Below, one piece after another: positions 33,401 through 44,957 of a stretch of 64,000 bases of DNA. Numbering within the stretch: position 1 is the first letter of the stretch; each line of letters starts with the position of its first letter. Both the position numbers and the translations under genes were made by a program. The DNA lies in assembly GCA_900291925.1 (NCBI GenBank), contig UWYS01000017.1:440001-504000 (forward strand). The letters run 5' to 3'. The notes beneath the pieces are model-generated. The model had not been told where the DNA came from. It worked only from the letters and a program-made list of their open reading frames with translations, and did no database searches. This stretch comes from Thecaphora thlaspeos. Taxonomy: Eukaryota; Basidiomycota; Ustilaginomycetes; Urocystidales; Glomosporiaceae.

Positions 33401-34812
33401 TTCTTCACCGCGGCATTCATGCGCGCCTTGCACTTCTTGCGACCGTCCTTAGAGCTTTGCGTCTATGTACAGCATCGTAAGCATTGCATGTCCACGGTCT
33501 AGGTCAAACCAGCTTGAGGAGCTCCTCAAAGTCATGAGCCAGCCTTTCAATGGATAGCGAGGACGAGCACAAAGGATAAAAGGGCCAACAAACGGTAAAA
33601 GAAAACTGCAGCACTCAGGATTCCCGCGTGGTCCCCCACCGCAGTACTAATTGAGCGATACCTTGCTTAACTTCGCAGATCAGACGGGATGCAGTGCTTT
33701 CAAGGTTCTATGGCCGCAGATGTCCATTTGCAAAGAGGGACCGTATATGAACCCGTCGAAAACATTTCCAAAGAAGAAGCTTGATGCTAGGTAGCTGATC
33801 CGCCGGCCGACACCCCAACGCCAACCGCCGCGCCCCGCTCAACACACGCGATGGCACCGCCCTCCTCGCATCACCATATATGATGGCCTTGACGACCACG
33901 CCTCAGCCAAGAGAGTTGATCGCCACTCCCGTACTCGATCACCTGCAACATCGGACGCTCAGCAAGTAGGTGCCCCTAAGGTTGACACACCGAAGCGCGA
34001 ACGAAGATTGTCAGCGGTTCTCGCCAAGAATGACGAAGGGCAAGGTGAGGCTAGGTTCGGAAAGATCCGGTCAGCATCGATACGGATCGCTTCCGAAGCC
34101 GGGCGGAGTTGCCGCCATCTTCGGACAGGGCGATCTGGTCTGATTTGCTGCCAGTTGAGAGGGCTGTGCCACCGACTGACTGACCAGATGGGGCCAGCAT
34201 GTCAGATCATACGATACGACGAGAGACTGCTCAACGTCGATCCCTGATCACGACGGAGATGGCGGCGGCAACGAGCGAGGGAGCGGGCGTTTTTGAGCTG
34301 TCTGCATAACCGCTATGCAGCGTCGAGGGCCTCGCCGGCTTGCTGGGGTGGACGCAGGCGGCGGCGGCGGAGACGGCGTGAAGGCAGCGCGTGGGCCGAT
34401 TTTGGATGTGGCCCGAGCGCGGGGCCTGCCTGGCTGCGCGAGCTCTGAGAGCCTGCCTCTTTTTTGGAACTTTTTTGGCCGCGGGGTTGGGGAAACGAGC
34501 CTCGCCCCTCGCCTCGCCTCGCTCGCGCGCCGCGCTTTGGGGTCCACGGCTCCCGGGCCCAGCCGCCGCCCTTACCTCTCTGCCAGGGTTGCTTAGAGGC
34601 GACCCAGTCGAGCGAGGCAGCGACGGCCGCACTTTCTTCGCCAACACCACCACCACCCAACACTCACCGCTCTTCACCTTTCCGTGCCCGTCTGATCCCC
34701 TGCCCCGCCCACCTCGCCCGCCAACGGAACGTCCGACCCTTCTCTCCTACCTTCTTCATCGAACCTCCTCTCCCCGCAGCTCACGCGTCTATACAGGAAA
34801 CAGCAAGCAACC
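30452..34812. other. 4.4 kb gene-poor divergent region
   Basis: Between the divergent SLAC1 and YHM2 genes. No conserved coding frame is found. It contains scattered GTAC/TACTG-type short palindromes (31512-31523, 32132-32143, 32849-32863, 32895-32906, 32964-32970), the same family that is dense in 52.6-58.9 kb. CT-rich tracts near 34740-34800 are the presumed YHM2 5' UTR. One 90-codon frame (30904-31176, -) is listed separately. Confidence 0.5.
30904..31176 (-). CDS. Small unrecognised ORF with one hydrophobic segment
   Basis: ATG at 31176, 90 residues. It is Trp/Arg-rich with a hydrophobic segment HFPIVLISCLLTRIWMHVGF that might span a membrane. No homology recognised and it lies in a gene-poor region; it may be a chance frame or the remnant of a longer gene. 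Confidence 0.15.
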   Translation of the reverse strand: MLSPALLESLPWERWIFSSASALAKLRLRRKVGFPKRWWDRHFPIVLISCLLTRIWMHVGFSSAGGYRGFLRQRIGASRGGLIHRLNVYH

Positions 34813-36600
34813 ATGGCTCCTCAGCAGAAGGGTTTCTCGTGGTCCAACATCGCCGTCGGCGCGACGATGAACATGATGGAGGTCAGTATAATGAAGTAGA
34901 GGACGGCGACGAGCAGCTGACGGCTCAGGTGCAGTGGCATAGGCTTAATGATAACCGCAGGGACGACGTCCAGGGAAGAGTAAGCAGGAGGCTCGAGAAA
35001 AAAGAGAGGATTCTGGATACTGTAGGAGCGGGCAGAAGCGATGAGAGAAGTCTGGACTGTCTTTCCCGAATGCGCACGCGGAAGCTGGCGTTTGGAAGAA
35101 TCGAGAGGAGGAGACGCTCTGATCGGGGGCCGCTGGAACCCAAGAGATTCTAAAGAGGGGAGAAGAAGGGAGAAAACGAATATCCTGACTGACGAGCTGC
35201 GAACAACGGCATTCAAATCTCCTACCAATTCCAACCAATTCCACCTCTCCTCTGACGCACAGGTCACCACGCTCGGACAGCCGCTCGAGGTCATCAAGAC
35301 GCAGATGGCGTCGAACCGCCAGCAGACGATGATGCAGGCGCTCAGGACAGTCTGGTCAAGAGGTGGCGTCTACGGCTTCTACCAGGGCCTGATCCCATGG
35401 GCCTGGATCGAGGCGTCGACAAAGGGAGCCGTCCTCCTCTTCACGGCGGCCGAGATTGAGAAGGTCGCAAGGAACTCGGGCGTCGGCCCCGGTTTTGCCG
35501 GTCTGCTCGGAGGAATGGGAGGAGGTATCGCACAGGCGTATGCTACCATGGGTGAGTGGACGGCGAGGTCGGTCTCTTCTGACCCGACTCGACCCGGCCG
35601 ACGCAGGCGATGGCCGAGGCTGCAGTGGCTTGAAGCAGCTGAGCTCTGAAGGGCCCCGACTGACGGACTTTTCCTGACCCTCCCGTTCCTCGGCACGCGC
35701 TTGCCCGCTCGCACGACAGGCTTCTGCACCTGCATGAAGACCGCCGAAATCACCCGTCACAAGCAGGCCGAGGCCGGCGTCAAGCCGCCTTCGACCTGGG
35801 CCGTCTTCGCCGACATCTACCGCCGCGAGGGTCTGGCCGGTATCAACAAGGGCGTCAATGCGGTCGCCGTCCGACAGTGCACCAATTGGGGAAGCCGGTG
35901 AGTGTGGACCGTGGCCCTCTGGCCGACAGACTGGGACGCCCCTCTGGATGCAAAGGCTTTGATTGTTGACAAGTAACGTCCCCTGACCCCTTTCTGGCTC
36001 CTCCCACCTCGCAGAATGGGTTTCGCCCGTCTTGCCGAGACGCCCGTCCGCGCCATGGTCGGAAAGACTGAGGCGGACAAGCTGAGCGCCGTCGAGAGGA
36101 TCGCCTGCTCGTCGATCGGAGGAGCGCTCGCTACGTGGAACCAGCCCATCGAGGTCATCCGAGTCGAGGTAAGCATGCGCAGCCCGGCCGAGCCATAGAC
36201 TGGCGACGGTTTCTCGCCTCATTGTGCGCACACAATGCTTATCCACGCTACGTTGTTCACGTTGACACCCCACGATCCCAACCCTCTGCAGATGCAATCA
36301 ATGGCCAAGTCGGTAGGCGGCGCGGCCCGACCGGAGAAGCTGACGATTGGCAACACTTTCTCGTACATCTACAAGGAGAACGGCATCAAGGGCCTCTACC
36401 GCGGCGTCACGCCTCGCATCTTCCTCGGCGTCTGGCAGACGGTGAGTTGTGTGGCGCCGTTTGTTCTCACGTGTGGTCGGACACTGTCATGCTGACCAGC
36501 TCGTTGCCATCTTCCCTACTTCCTCTGTTCCCCGCCGATGTCGCAGATTTGCATGGTGTCGTTCGCCGACTACGTGCGCGAGTTCCTTGGCAACAAGTAA
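34813..36600 (+). CDS. YHM2: Mitochondrial citrate/oxoglutarate carrier, YHM2 type
   Basis: Six exons: 34813-34881, 35263-35551, 35720-35897, 36015-36168, 36292-36441 and 36547-36600, 297 residues with all joins in phase. The first intron (381 nt) is long compared with the others (105-168 nt). The protein starts [20 protein letters not shown] and ends FLGNK. Solute-carrier signature PLEVIKTQM marks repeat 1 and [11 protein letters not shown] repeat 3; repeat 2 is divergent ([15 protein letters not shown]), as in this subfamily. YHM2 block [20 protein letters not shown] is clear. In yeast Yhm2 exchanges citrate for oxoglutarate across the inner mitochondrial membrane and was also linked to mtDNA maintenance; it supports NADPH and acetyl-CoA supply in the cytosol. 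Confidence 0.93.
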
Positions 36601-38234
36601 AAAGCAAGCTGCCCTCTCTGGCGGCAGAAAAGCTAGCTACCCGGATCCGAGGCGGCGTACGCAGAGAGGACTGGGAGCAGGACCTTTTCTCTCTCTTAGA
36701 CGACAGATGGGCGAGTAGCAGCAGCAAGATGGATGGACGGCCGGACGAAGGGAGTCGCAATAATGGCCGTCCTGTGACGGAGGGCACGGAACAAACAGAC
36801 CGCGACGATTCTCCCTTCTCTTTTCTCGTTCTGTCAAGAGTCACCGCACCGCCCTGATCTTGCCGCGATGCAGGAATCGACCCGAAAGAAACGAAAAATA
36901 CACAAAGAACGAGGCCGGCCCGGATTGCCGCTCGACTGTGTATATGCTTTCGAATGTCATGGAGTCATGGGCGAGAGAGCGGGTGTGAGCTCGCCGTCAG
37001 CTGTAGCGACGTCGACTCACTACGATGCGAATTAGCTGGCGAGATGACACAGTGGCATTGATGGCTGCCTGGCCTCCGTTCCTCGTCACTGGAGGCCGGT
37101 AGGGGCTTGCGGGATGCTGGTATTGGTTCTATCTGCTAAGTTTGACGGCCAGAAGAAGCGGGAGCAAAAGTGTTGACTGCGTTCATGCACTTTTTCCTCC
37201 TCGTTGGCATCTCAGGCATACGAACAGAGTCTTGATGGCCTCTGGTCATCTCGAGGAACGCCAAGAGAGAGACGGCGACGGAGACGGAAGGTAGCGTCAC
37301 TAGAAACGATGAGTCGAATCGGATCGCAGGTCTTGACCAGCTTGCTTCCGTATTTCTGCCGCCGAAAGGTGGAGGGTTAGGTGGAAAGACGGATAGACGT
37401 TCCAAGGTCTTGGAACGAGGGGCTAGGGTGAGCGTGAGTGGCAAAGCATGCGTTGCCTCCCTCCACTCGGACGTCGACGAATCTAGAAAGGCGTGCGCTA
37501 GGTAACGATGATAGATCTCATCCGCTTCGTAACGGGACGGATGGATGGGCCGGTCTTACCTAGCCTTATTCATTGCTACGTCGCGCGTTCCTTTGACGAC
37601 CAGCTTCTTTAGAGGTTATATTTACGGACGAGCAAGCTCGACGACGGCACAGAGCGCTGAGCGGCTTCTTCTGAACCTTAGTCTACACTCACTCGATCGG
37701 ATAGGATCGAGATCGAAACGGTGACGGAAGAACGGCGCGTCTACGACGCCACAGCGCGTGACGCCACCCGTTCTTGAGCGAATAAAGCGCTGCTTCACCA
37801 AGAAGACGTTCTACATGGCAGAGAGCGGAAATATAATGACGGGCAGCTCTTGCCGCCGCTACCGCTTTTACGAGGGACAGCATGCCGCTCCCGCTTGGAC
37901 CCTCGAGTAGCGGGAAAGGCGAGGGACTGGGCGCCGGCTTTATTTGACGTGCCTCCTCGCGCCATCGACAGCCGACAGGCTAGCGGGAGAAGAGAGTGCT
38001 TGTCTCCGATGGCTGACAATTGATTCAGCCCTGAAATCCACGCCACCGGCACTCTTCTCGCGGGCCCCTAAAGCCCGTGCCAACGTAGCCACCCCATGGG
38101 GTCAAGTCTACAACATATAATAAGTCACCCTATCCTCCCCCCCTCTATCTCGCTCGTTATCCCATCCCATCCCATGTCTTCCCGTACCAACTTCATCTCG
38201 CTCCTCTCCGTCCCTCCGTCCCTCCAAAATCCCA
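36601..38234. other. Intergenic 1.6 kb
   Basis: YHM2 3' flank and promoter of the next gene. A TATA-like stretch (CATATAATAAG) lies at about 38114, followed by CT-rich leader with CCCAT repeats (38161-38175). No coding frame recognised. Confidence 0.45.
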
Positions 38235-40290
38235 ATGACAATGTCCTCTTCAACTTACAGTAGGGAATGTTCCACACCCACGCCCACTACAGACAAGGGT
38301 CCATCACCTTTTTTCATCCACGTCGCCACGCACGACGATCGCGAGAGGGACGACGAAGGGGTGGAAAAGCTCGAACGTGATTTCGCAGATGGTTTCACCG
38401 CGATCTGGCCGTCGGTGGCCAGACCGTTGACGACGGCTTCCTTTGAAGAGTCCAAGATCTGGGTGGCGGGCGATGGTCGTTTTGCTGGGTGAGTTTGGCG
38501 CTCGCGCGGCTGCCGAGAGGATGGCGAGGCGAGGCGAGGCGTAAGGGGTTCGTGAAGACTGACTGACAACGTTGTGGTGGCCGTTACGTCGACGAAGCAG
38601 AATCCTCCTGCCCCGCCACATTGCTTCAGCTGGACCTCCGCAATTGCCACTCGACCTCTCGCCCCCGTTCGACACCGTCTGCCTCCCTTGCGACACCCGA
38701 CCAGACAGTCTCTACACCGACGGCGGCTGCGAGCTGGGTCTCATCGCTTCTTCCTTCCCCGTCCCACCTCCTACACAGCCGCCTCTATCACCGTCATCTT
38801 CAAAGAAGGGTACTTCGCACGATAGCTTCTTTTACCCTGGCCCTCCATCGACTCCGTCAAAGGTCCCCGGATGCAAAATTTGCTCGTCTACACCTCTCCC
38901 ACCCGTACCGTCTCCGACGCTGCCGATCGAGACGAACAGTCAAGAGGCAAAGTCGAAAGTGGAACTGGAGTCGTCTGCCCCTTCCTGCGCTACTCCTCCG
39001 ACCTCCATCTCCTCTCCACATGTCGAGGACCATCACAGGGCCAAGACCGTCCAGACCGCATCTACCGTCACCACCGAAGCGAAGGGAGCGCTTACAAAGC
39101 CCGCAACAGCCTTTATCGAGGCTGTTTACAAAATGCAGTTGGCTCATATCGAATTGACCTCCTGGCTTCGAGAACAGGAGACGGCATCGACTTGTCCTTG
39201 TTCTGCTGACATCGACACAGGACTCGTCGTGGAAGAAGACGAGGACAGGTCTAGGTCCGTACCGCTCCCGAAGACCGCGATGGCGGGGATAAAGAGGGAT
39301 GGCCGCACATCAGCGCCGCTCTTGACAAATGACGGACCAACTAGGGACGCAAGTTCCAAGCCTCGACCATCCAGGCCCGCGGTACGATCCTTGCCGTCTC
39401 TCGGACATCGCGCATCTACCTCTACGTCCCCTTTCGCTCCACCATCGATGACGATCGACCCCCGCTCATCATCCGCTCACTCCACCGATGCACTTCCACC
39501 TTCTCCGTCCGACTACTGGTCTACCGACACTCACATGGCCAACATCTACGCACACCTGGACAATATTGCCACTGCTACGTCGAGGTCGACGATGCAAGAG
39601 GTTGTAGACGACCGTCAAGCGCTCCTCCACGCCCTCCAAGTAGCTATGGGGAAAGGCTTCGAAGCCGTCGTTCTTCTTCGTGCTTTTCAAGCCCAGACTA
39701 CCCGATCGTGCTGCACGTCCTTCGCTACGCCTCCTTCTCCTTCTCCAGCAGAAGGAATAAATTTGCCTATCTCCCCATCTCCATCTCCCCCGTTTCGTCT
39801 ACAGTCTCTACCGAGCCCACCTGGTCGTCAAGTGAACCCTACCGTCGAGCTTTCATCTCCACCTTGCGACCCCACCCTGCCTTCATCGTCTTCCGTCCCG
39901 TCCACCTTATCATCCCATCCACCCTCACGTTCACCTTCAAGCACGACCACTTCACTCACCGCATCGAGCCATACCAGCTTCAGCTCCTGTCCCACACGAC
40001 CCGTCAAGGTGCAACAACCTCAACGAACCACAAAAGCAAGAAGACCAGTTACACCCTACCCAGTTGTTCATGGCAGTGCGACACTGCCGTTCGGTGCAGG
40101 GACGTTGATTTCTCTTGGAGCTGGAATTCAAACTGGCGCTGTAGGTGGTGGGAGGAACAAAGCATCTTCTGACTCGAGTAGGATCGAGAGGGTGAACAAG
40201 AGTCACCTAATGGCGCAAGAAAGCGAACAGAGAGATAGAAAGGTCTCGCTCTCGGCGTATTGGAGGAGGGTGACTGGATCGTCTAGTTGA
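38235..40290 (+). CDS. Unrecognised Ser/Pro/Thr-rich protein
   Basis: Two exons, 38235-38488 and 38601-40290, 647 residues; the intron 38489-38600 has a GTGAGT donor and GAAGCAG acceptor and restores the frame as FAG-ILLPRHIA. Starts MTMSSSTYSRECSTPT. The N-terminal ~130 residues are the most globular part (GFTAIWPSVARPLTTASFEE, DSLYTDGGCELGLIASSF). A short helical block, AVYKMQLAHIELTSWLRE, lies in the middle and another at MANIYAHLDNIATATSR. The rest is disordered and rich in Ser/Pro. No family recognised; likely a lineage-restricted protein. Confidence 0.6.
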
Positions 40291-40578
40291 ACTTAAAACC
40301 CCGGTCTCGTGACGGTTCGGGAGGTTTCGTTGTGTTGTCTGTCTCTACGAAGTATCGCCACCCTGGATCGTTTGACGTCCTGCAACCGTTGTACTCTTGT
40401 TGCTTAATCACACCCTTTCTCTTTCTCTCAATATGGTCCAACGGTGACTTGCGTGAGGGGTTCTCTCCGCTGGCTTCTGTTGACTGCGCTTGTAATCGCT
40501 GACAAAGCGTCGCACCATGTCAAGAAGGGGGACAGATCAATGACCGACACGTGCAGACCATGACGGACTGGATCTGCG

Positions 40579-41414
40579 TCATTCCGACGAGACCTTTTTA
40601 TCGCTATGACCCAATCCGCTCCCTGGGGCTATACGATCTCGAATGAGTTGTTTCTGCAATATCGTAATCGTGAAATGCGCCCAGACCGTGTCAGCCAGTT
40701 TCAATCAAGTCGTCCATCTTCCTTGTGCTTGTCAGAGATACCATGTCGAGGAGAGCAAGGAGGGAGACCAGGGGGGGGGGGGGACACTCACTAACTTCCT
40801 CAACTCCGGAAAGCCTCCATCCGTCTTCCTATCCCAAAGTAGATTCCATTTCTTATCGTCCTCCTTCTCCTCTACCACCTTCCCCTCGGTATGACCGGGT
40901 AGGGGTACGTTGATCCATATCCTAAACCTCCCACCCGTCTCCTGACTCGTCCTTGGAAGAAGCACTATCGAATTAATGTGACCTTCCTTTCGCTTTTGGC
41001 CTTCCTCCTCTCGACGCGATTCTTGCGGGGGAAAGGTGAGCCATAGTTCCGTTTGGATCCAACTGGCTCGTGGGAAGAAGCGACATCTATGACAGAACTA
41101 TGTAGTCTCGACGTGGACAAAAGGAAGAGAACTTGTGTTAGCTACCATCTCCCACACACAGAGATGGAGAGAGAGAGAGAGAGATGAAGAGGTAGAGAAA
41201 AGAACAAGGGAGGACATACTTCAATGATAAGTGTAGGACTGGGGAGTTGACCAGCCGGCACAAGAGGAGAAGCAAAAGTGGATTTGTCCAGAATGTCCTC
41301 CTTTGTCGCTTTCTCCTCAGACCGAGGGGTAGCAGTGAGAGGCTGACAATCTTGACATGTTTCGTCGTCGTCTTTTTTGGCGCCCTTGTCCGTGATGCTG
41401 GAAGTGGATGTCAT
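40579..41414 (-). CDS. Rdx/SelW-like thioredoxin-fold protein, cysteine form
   Basis: Three exons, 41414-41220, 41097-40792 and 40653-40579, 191 residues; introns are 41098-41219 (122 nt, GTATGT donor) and 40654-40791 (138 nt, GTGAGT donor followed at once by a run of 13 C). Joins read LIIE-FCHRCRFF and LRKL-KQLIRD in phase. Starts MTSTSSITDKGAKK. After a ~60-residue acidic leader comes the Rdx fold: beta strand PTLIIE, redox CxxC as CHRC, helix PRASWIQTELWLTF, TGGRFRIWI, the LLWDRKTDGGFPE motif and the C-terminal KQLIRDRIAPGSGLGHSDKK. Human relatives (SelW, SelT, SelH) carry Sec in place of one Cys; here both are Cys. The likely role is thiol redox control. The loop between GRFRIWI and LLWDRK is longer than usual. 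Confidence 0.88.
40771..40783. repeat. Poly-G run (13 G; poly-C on the Rdx sense strand)
   Basis: Lies eight bases into the second Rdx intron, directly after its 5' splice site. The length may be variable or affected by sequencing. Confidence 0.8.
41163..41184. repeat. Short GA-rich microsatellite
   Basis: A run of GA dinucleotides within the first Rdx intron, CT-rich on the sense strand and so possibly part of its polypyrimidine signal. Confidence 0.6.
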
Positions 41415-41993
41415 TGGTGAATATGTGGGTGAGGTGGTGGTGAAGTGTCGGTGGGTGGGCGTCGGTCCCAGAACAACGATAAGGTCAAGGAGCTGAGTGA
41501 GGTGAGGTGGGAAGTGGTGTCGAAGTCTATAATGACGCCAGAGATCCCACCGACGAACCGTGCGAGCGAGCGAGCGAGCAAGCGCCAAGGCAAGAAAAAC
41601 CTTTCGAAAATTACAAAGGAAAACAGGGCATCGTCCCCGCCGCACACCAGTCACCTCTTGCTCCGTCCTCCTGCGACGTTGGCAGCGTCGACTTCGCCTT
41701 CGACGCCGACGCTGTGCCTGATCCCAGCGCAAAGGGTGAGACCATTCAAAGACACTTTGATTTCCAAGAGAGAGCGAGAGACAGAAGACTCAAGACAAGA
41801 CAGACAGCCAGGCAGAAAGGTAGGCCGCGGCCTGGGACGAGATGCAAAAGACACGAAAGAACTAGGCCTCACGATGGACGCAGGCGATGGGAGGCGTGCT
41901 TGAACAGATGGTCCGACGCTCTCTTTGCCTCCATGGACGCAAGAGAATACCACATCTGCGATGCACCTCTGCCTTTCGCACACAAGCTGCTGC
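41415..41993. promoter_or_regulatory. Intergenic, Rdx promoter and sirtuin 3' flank
   Basis: About 580 bp between tandem minus-strand genes. A CGAG repeat (41567-41580) on the + strand is the only repeat seen. No gene. Confidence 0.4.
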
Positions 41994-44957
41994 CTATTCC
42001 GCTTGCACCTCGGCAGCTCGCGATCGTGTTCTCGTCATCGTCCTCCTTGCCACCACTGCAGGCTGACCATCGGCGACTGCGCCATCCGCCGCAGCAGCGC
42101 CAGCCTTGACGTACGGTCCCAGCAGGCTCTTGAGCGAACAGCTCCGCTTCCGCTGTTGCCAATGCACGTCCAGTGCCGCCTCGGCCGGTTCCGGCGTGCT
42201 GTCGGCGCTTGGCGTAGAAGGGGGAGGGGTAGGCGGTGCCACGGAACTCATGACGACGACGACGCCAGAGACGTGCTGCTTTCTTCCCGAGCTATCGCCG
42301 TCTGCTGCCGCTGCTAATTCGTCTGTTGCTGTCGTCGATCCAAAAGCTCCCTTCTGCCCAACACCGCCCCTACCTTTTCCCGACCCCTTGCTGCCGTTCG
42401 TCGACGAAGCAGCCGCGAGTGCCGCTGCTCCCTTTTTCGACGAGGCGCGGCTCATCCCCTTGCCGCCTCCACCGCCTCGGCCCTTGAGCGCAGCCGAGCG
42501 CTTGGCGAGGTCTTCGACTTTTTCGACGGCCCGGTGGCGCTTGATGACCGACTCCGACTTGCTTCTCCCCCAAGCACCGCCCGAAGCGCGGACCGAAGGG
42601 AACTTGCGCGGCGCCATGTTGAGCACCTCGTCGTCGCCTTCGCCGTCGTCGTCCTGGTCCCTCGAGACGCTCCTCGACATTGACGCGGCGCCGCGTCCGC
42701 TCATCGCCCTGCGGCCCTTCTTCTTCGACAGCATCCGCTGTCCTTCGAGCGCCATCTTGAGCTCCTGCCACGAGTATTGCGAGCGCACGCTCTCGATCGC
42801 CTGTTGCGCCTCCTCGGCCTCGTCCTTGACCTCGCGCGGCGGGAAGACGCCCAGCGCCGCGCGTTGCAGGTCACCTTGGACCCAGACGTCAAACACGTCC
42901 TCCCACTCGCGCGACGGGACGGGAAAGTCGTAGTTGAGCAGGATCGTCCGAATCGGCGCGTTGGGGTCCTCCTCTTCTTCCTCCCCATCCTCTTCCTCGT
43001 CCGAGCCTCGCCCGCCTTTTCTAACGGAGGCGCCTTCTTCGTCGGCCGATCCGCTCCTCGACCGCGTGCCGCGTCGTCCTTTGCTGCGCGACTCGTTGCC
43101 GCTCGCCTCTGCCTCGGCCTCATCGTCGTCCTCGTCCGACTCGGTGTAGTAGACGCGCGCGTCGCGGGCGTGGCACGCCTTGGCGAACTCGCGCACGATG
43201 CGCTTTGTGCCTGGCACCTTTAGACTGGTGCCGGCCACGATGAGCAGGTCCGGTGGCAGTGGCTTCAGGCGGGCCGCACGCTGAACTCGCTGCGGGCGGA
43301 CCGGCTTCGTCGAAGGCTCGGCAAAGGTGACCGAGGTGTCCTCTGCGATTGTCGCTAAACCGCCGGGCTTCTGGTCCGCCTTCCCTTGCTCCTCTTCGTC
43401 GTCCTCTTCCTTGAACGCACGAGCGAGGATGTCGTCCTTATCCATCGATACGTCGCAGATCGACTCGCCACCCACATGGCCGTTGCCGCCGCCGAGCTTT
43501 GTCTCGACCAGCGCGGCGTCCTCTGCTGCCTCCGCCTTGATAGGATCTGCGGCCGCTTCCGCCTTGACCCGCAGTGCCTGGGCCTGAGCCTCCTTTGTCC
43601 GCTTCTCCTCTTCCCTCTTCTCCTTTCGCTCGCGTGCGCGGATCTCGCCGACGCTCTCGGGGACCGGCGTCTCGAAAGGATCGCGGAGGCCGAGGATGTC
43701 GCGCTGCAGGCACTCGCCGACGCGCTCGGCTCCTTCGTTCTGTCCGCCGTAGAGGACGACGTCGGTCTTCATCCGGCCGACGCCACGCGAACGCAAGTTG
43801 CAGGCCTGGCGCGTCTCGTCGATGGTAGTACACTTGGGACAGAGGACCGCCTCGCCATCCTTTAGCACCTCGAGCGCCTCGAGAGTCTCGCGAGGTGTGA
43901 ATACCTTGATCGGCTCGATGGTAGACCGGGGCGGCCCGTCGTCGGGCCTGGTGGTGTCGCCCATTGTCACTTTGTGCGAGCAGAGCGCGCAGGTGAGCGT
44001 CTGGAGCGTGCCGTGGAGCGGGATGGTGCGCGGAAACATCGGCTCGCCATGGGCGGCGTCGCCGTGCTGCCTGGACTGGAGCAGGGCCGAGTCAGACTGG
44101 GAGCGCGACCAGCCGGCGGCGGCACCCTGCCGCTTGCGCTTGCCCAGCGCGCGGACGGTCGAGGTGCTGTCGCCCGTCTCGCCGAGGCCAAAGGTGAGGC
44201 CGGCCTTTTGCTCGAGGCCGTCGATGTTCTGGGTGTAGACGCGCTGCAGGCGGCCCTCTTGGTCGAGGCGCTTGAGGAAGCGGTGGAAGATGGTGGGCTG
44301 TGCCTGGTCGGCGAGGCTCTTGAGCTCTGCGATCATAGTGTAGAAGAGAGCCGATGTCGACTCGGAGCTAAAGAGGCGCGCGTCGAAGAGATCCTTGCCG
44401 CTCGAGAGACCGGCGGCGGGATGCTGCTCCTTGAGCTTCTTGAAGAGGCCGTTGGCGGAGCGGAAGTCGGGGATGTTTGCGGGCGACGAGACCGAGATGC
44501 CGGCGCCGCAGATGACGGCGATGCGGCGTGCGCCGGCGACGGCCTCGTAGAGGCGCCCGAGGTCGCGCTCGAGGTCCTTTGTTTGCCTGCCAAAGGCGGG
44601 CATGGCGATGTCGAGGGGGACGTCGTACTTGAGGGCGCGCGGGTCCTCCTGCCTGTAGTCGAGCTCGACGCCGGTGGTTGGATCGACGGGTCGAGAGGGG
44701 AACTGCTGCGAGGGCTGATTTCGTGCAAAGGCAGCGCTGTTGGCCCTCGGGGTGGAGCGCCTAGATGAGCTTGCGGACCTTGACTGTTCGTCTGCGGTGA
44801 GCGAGTTGGAGCGCGAACGCAGATTTGAGCGCAACGAGGTGGCAGCGCCCTCGTCGTCCTGCTGCTGCTGCTGCTGCTGTTGTTGCGGCTGCCTGGCTGG
44901 GGCGGGCTCGGCGGGCAGATGGATGCCCGGCACAGGCGGTAGTTTGATGACGATCAT
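41994..44957 (-). CDS. HST4: Hst3/Hst4-type NAD-dependent histone deacetylase (sirtuin)
   Basis: Single exon, 987 residues, ATG at 44957 (MIVIKLPPVPGIHLPAE). Sir2 motifs in order: AVICGAGISVSSPANIPDFR (about residue 145), YTQNIDGLEQKAG (about 240), the catalytic His in PLHGTLQTL (about 312), zinc pairs CALC (about 322) and CPKC (about 375), DVVLYGGQN, then PPDLLIVAGTSLKVPGTKR (about 575). GTSLKVPGTKRIV and TILLNYDFPVPSREW place it with Hst3/Hst4, which remove H3K56 acetylation in yeasts and act in genome stability and telomeric silencing. Unusual: about 180 residues of charged low complexity inserted between the zinc module and the GTSLKV strand, a polyglutamine tract near the N-terminus (near residue 27), and a ~300-residue basic tail. 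All catalytic residues appear present. Confidence 0.88.
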   Translation of the reverse strand: MIVIKLPPVPGIHLPAEPAPARQPQQQQQQQQQDDEGAATSLRSNLRSRSNSLTADEQSRSASSSRRSTPRANSAAFARNQPSQQFPSRPVDPTTGVELDYRQEDPRALKYDVPLDIAMPAFGRQTKDLERDLGRLYEAVAGARRIAVICGAGISVSSPANIPDFRSANGLFKKLKEQHPAAGLSSGKDLFDARLFSSESTSALFYTMIAELKSLADQAQPTIFHRFLKRLDQEGRLQRVYTQNIDGLEQKAGLTFGLGETGDSTSTVRALGKRKRQGAAAGWSRSQSDSALLQSRQHGDAAHGEPMFPRTIPLHGTLQTLTCALCSHKVTMGDTTRPDDGPPRSTIEPIKVFTPRETLEALEVLKDGEAVLCPKCTTIDETRQACNLRSRGVGRMKTDVVLYGGQNEGAERVGECLQRDILGLRDPFETPVPESVGEIRARERKEKREEEKRTKEAQAQALRVKAEAAADPIKAEAAEDAALVETKLGGGNGHVGGESICDVSMDKDDILARAFKEEDDEEEQGKADQKPGGLATIAEDTSVTFAEPSTKPVRPQRVQRAARLKPLPPDLLIVAGTSLKVPGTKRIVREFAKACHARDARVYYTESDEDDDEAEAEASGNESRSKGRRGTRSRSGSADEEGASVRKGGRGSDEEEDGEEEEEDPNAPIRTILLNYDFPVPSREWEDVFDVWVQGDLQRAALGVFPPREVKDEAEEAQQAIESVRSQYSWQELKMALEGQRMLSKKKGRRAMSGRGAASMSRSVSRDQDDDGEGDDEVLNMAPRKFPSVRASGGAWGRSKSESVIKRHRAVEKVEDLAKRSAALKGRGGGGGKGMSRASSKKGAAALAAASSTNGSKGSGKGRGGVGQKGAFGSTTATDELAAAADGDSSGRKQHVSGVVVVMSSVAPPTPPPSTPSADSTPEPAEAALDVHWQQRKRSCSLKSLLGPYVKAGAAAADGAVADGQPAVVARRTMTRTRSRAAEVQAE

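Noticed and set aside
34464..35153. Open frame of about 230 codons overlapping the YHM2 start
   Set aside because: It crosses YHM2 exon 1 and its first intron in another frame; the YHM2 exons are supported by strong family conservation.
40579..41414. Selenoprotein call for the Rdx protein
   Set aside because: Both redox positions are TGT cysteine codons (CHRC) and no in-frame TGA is needed.
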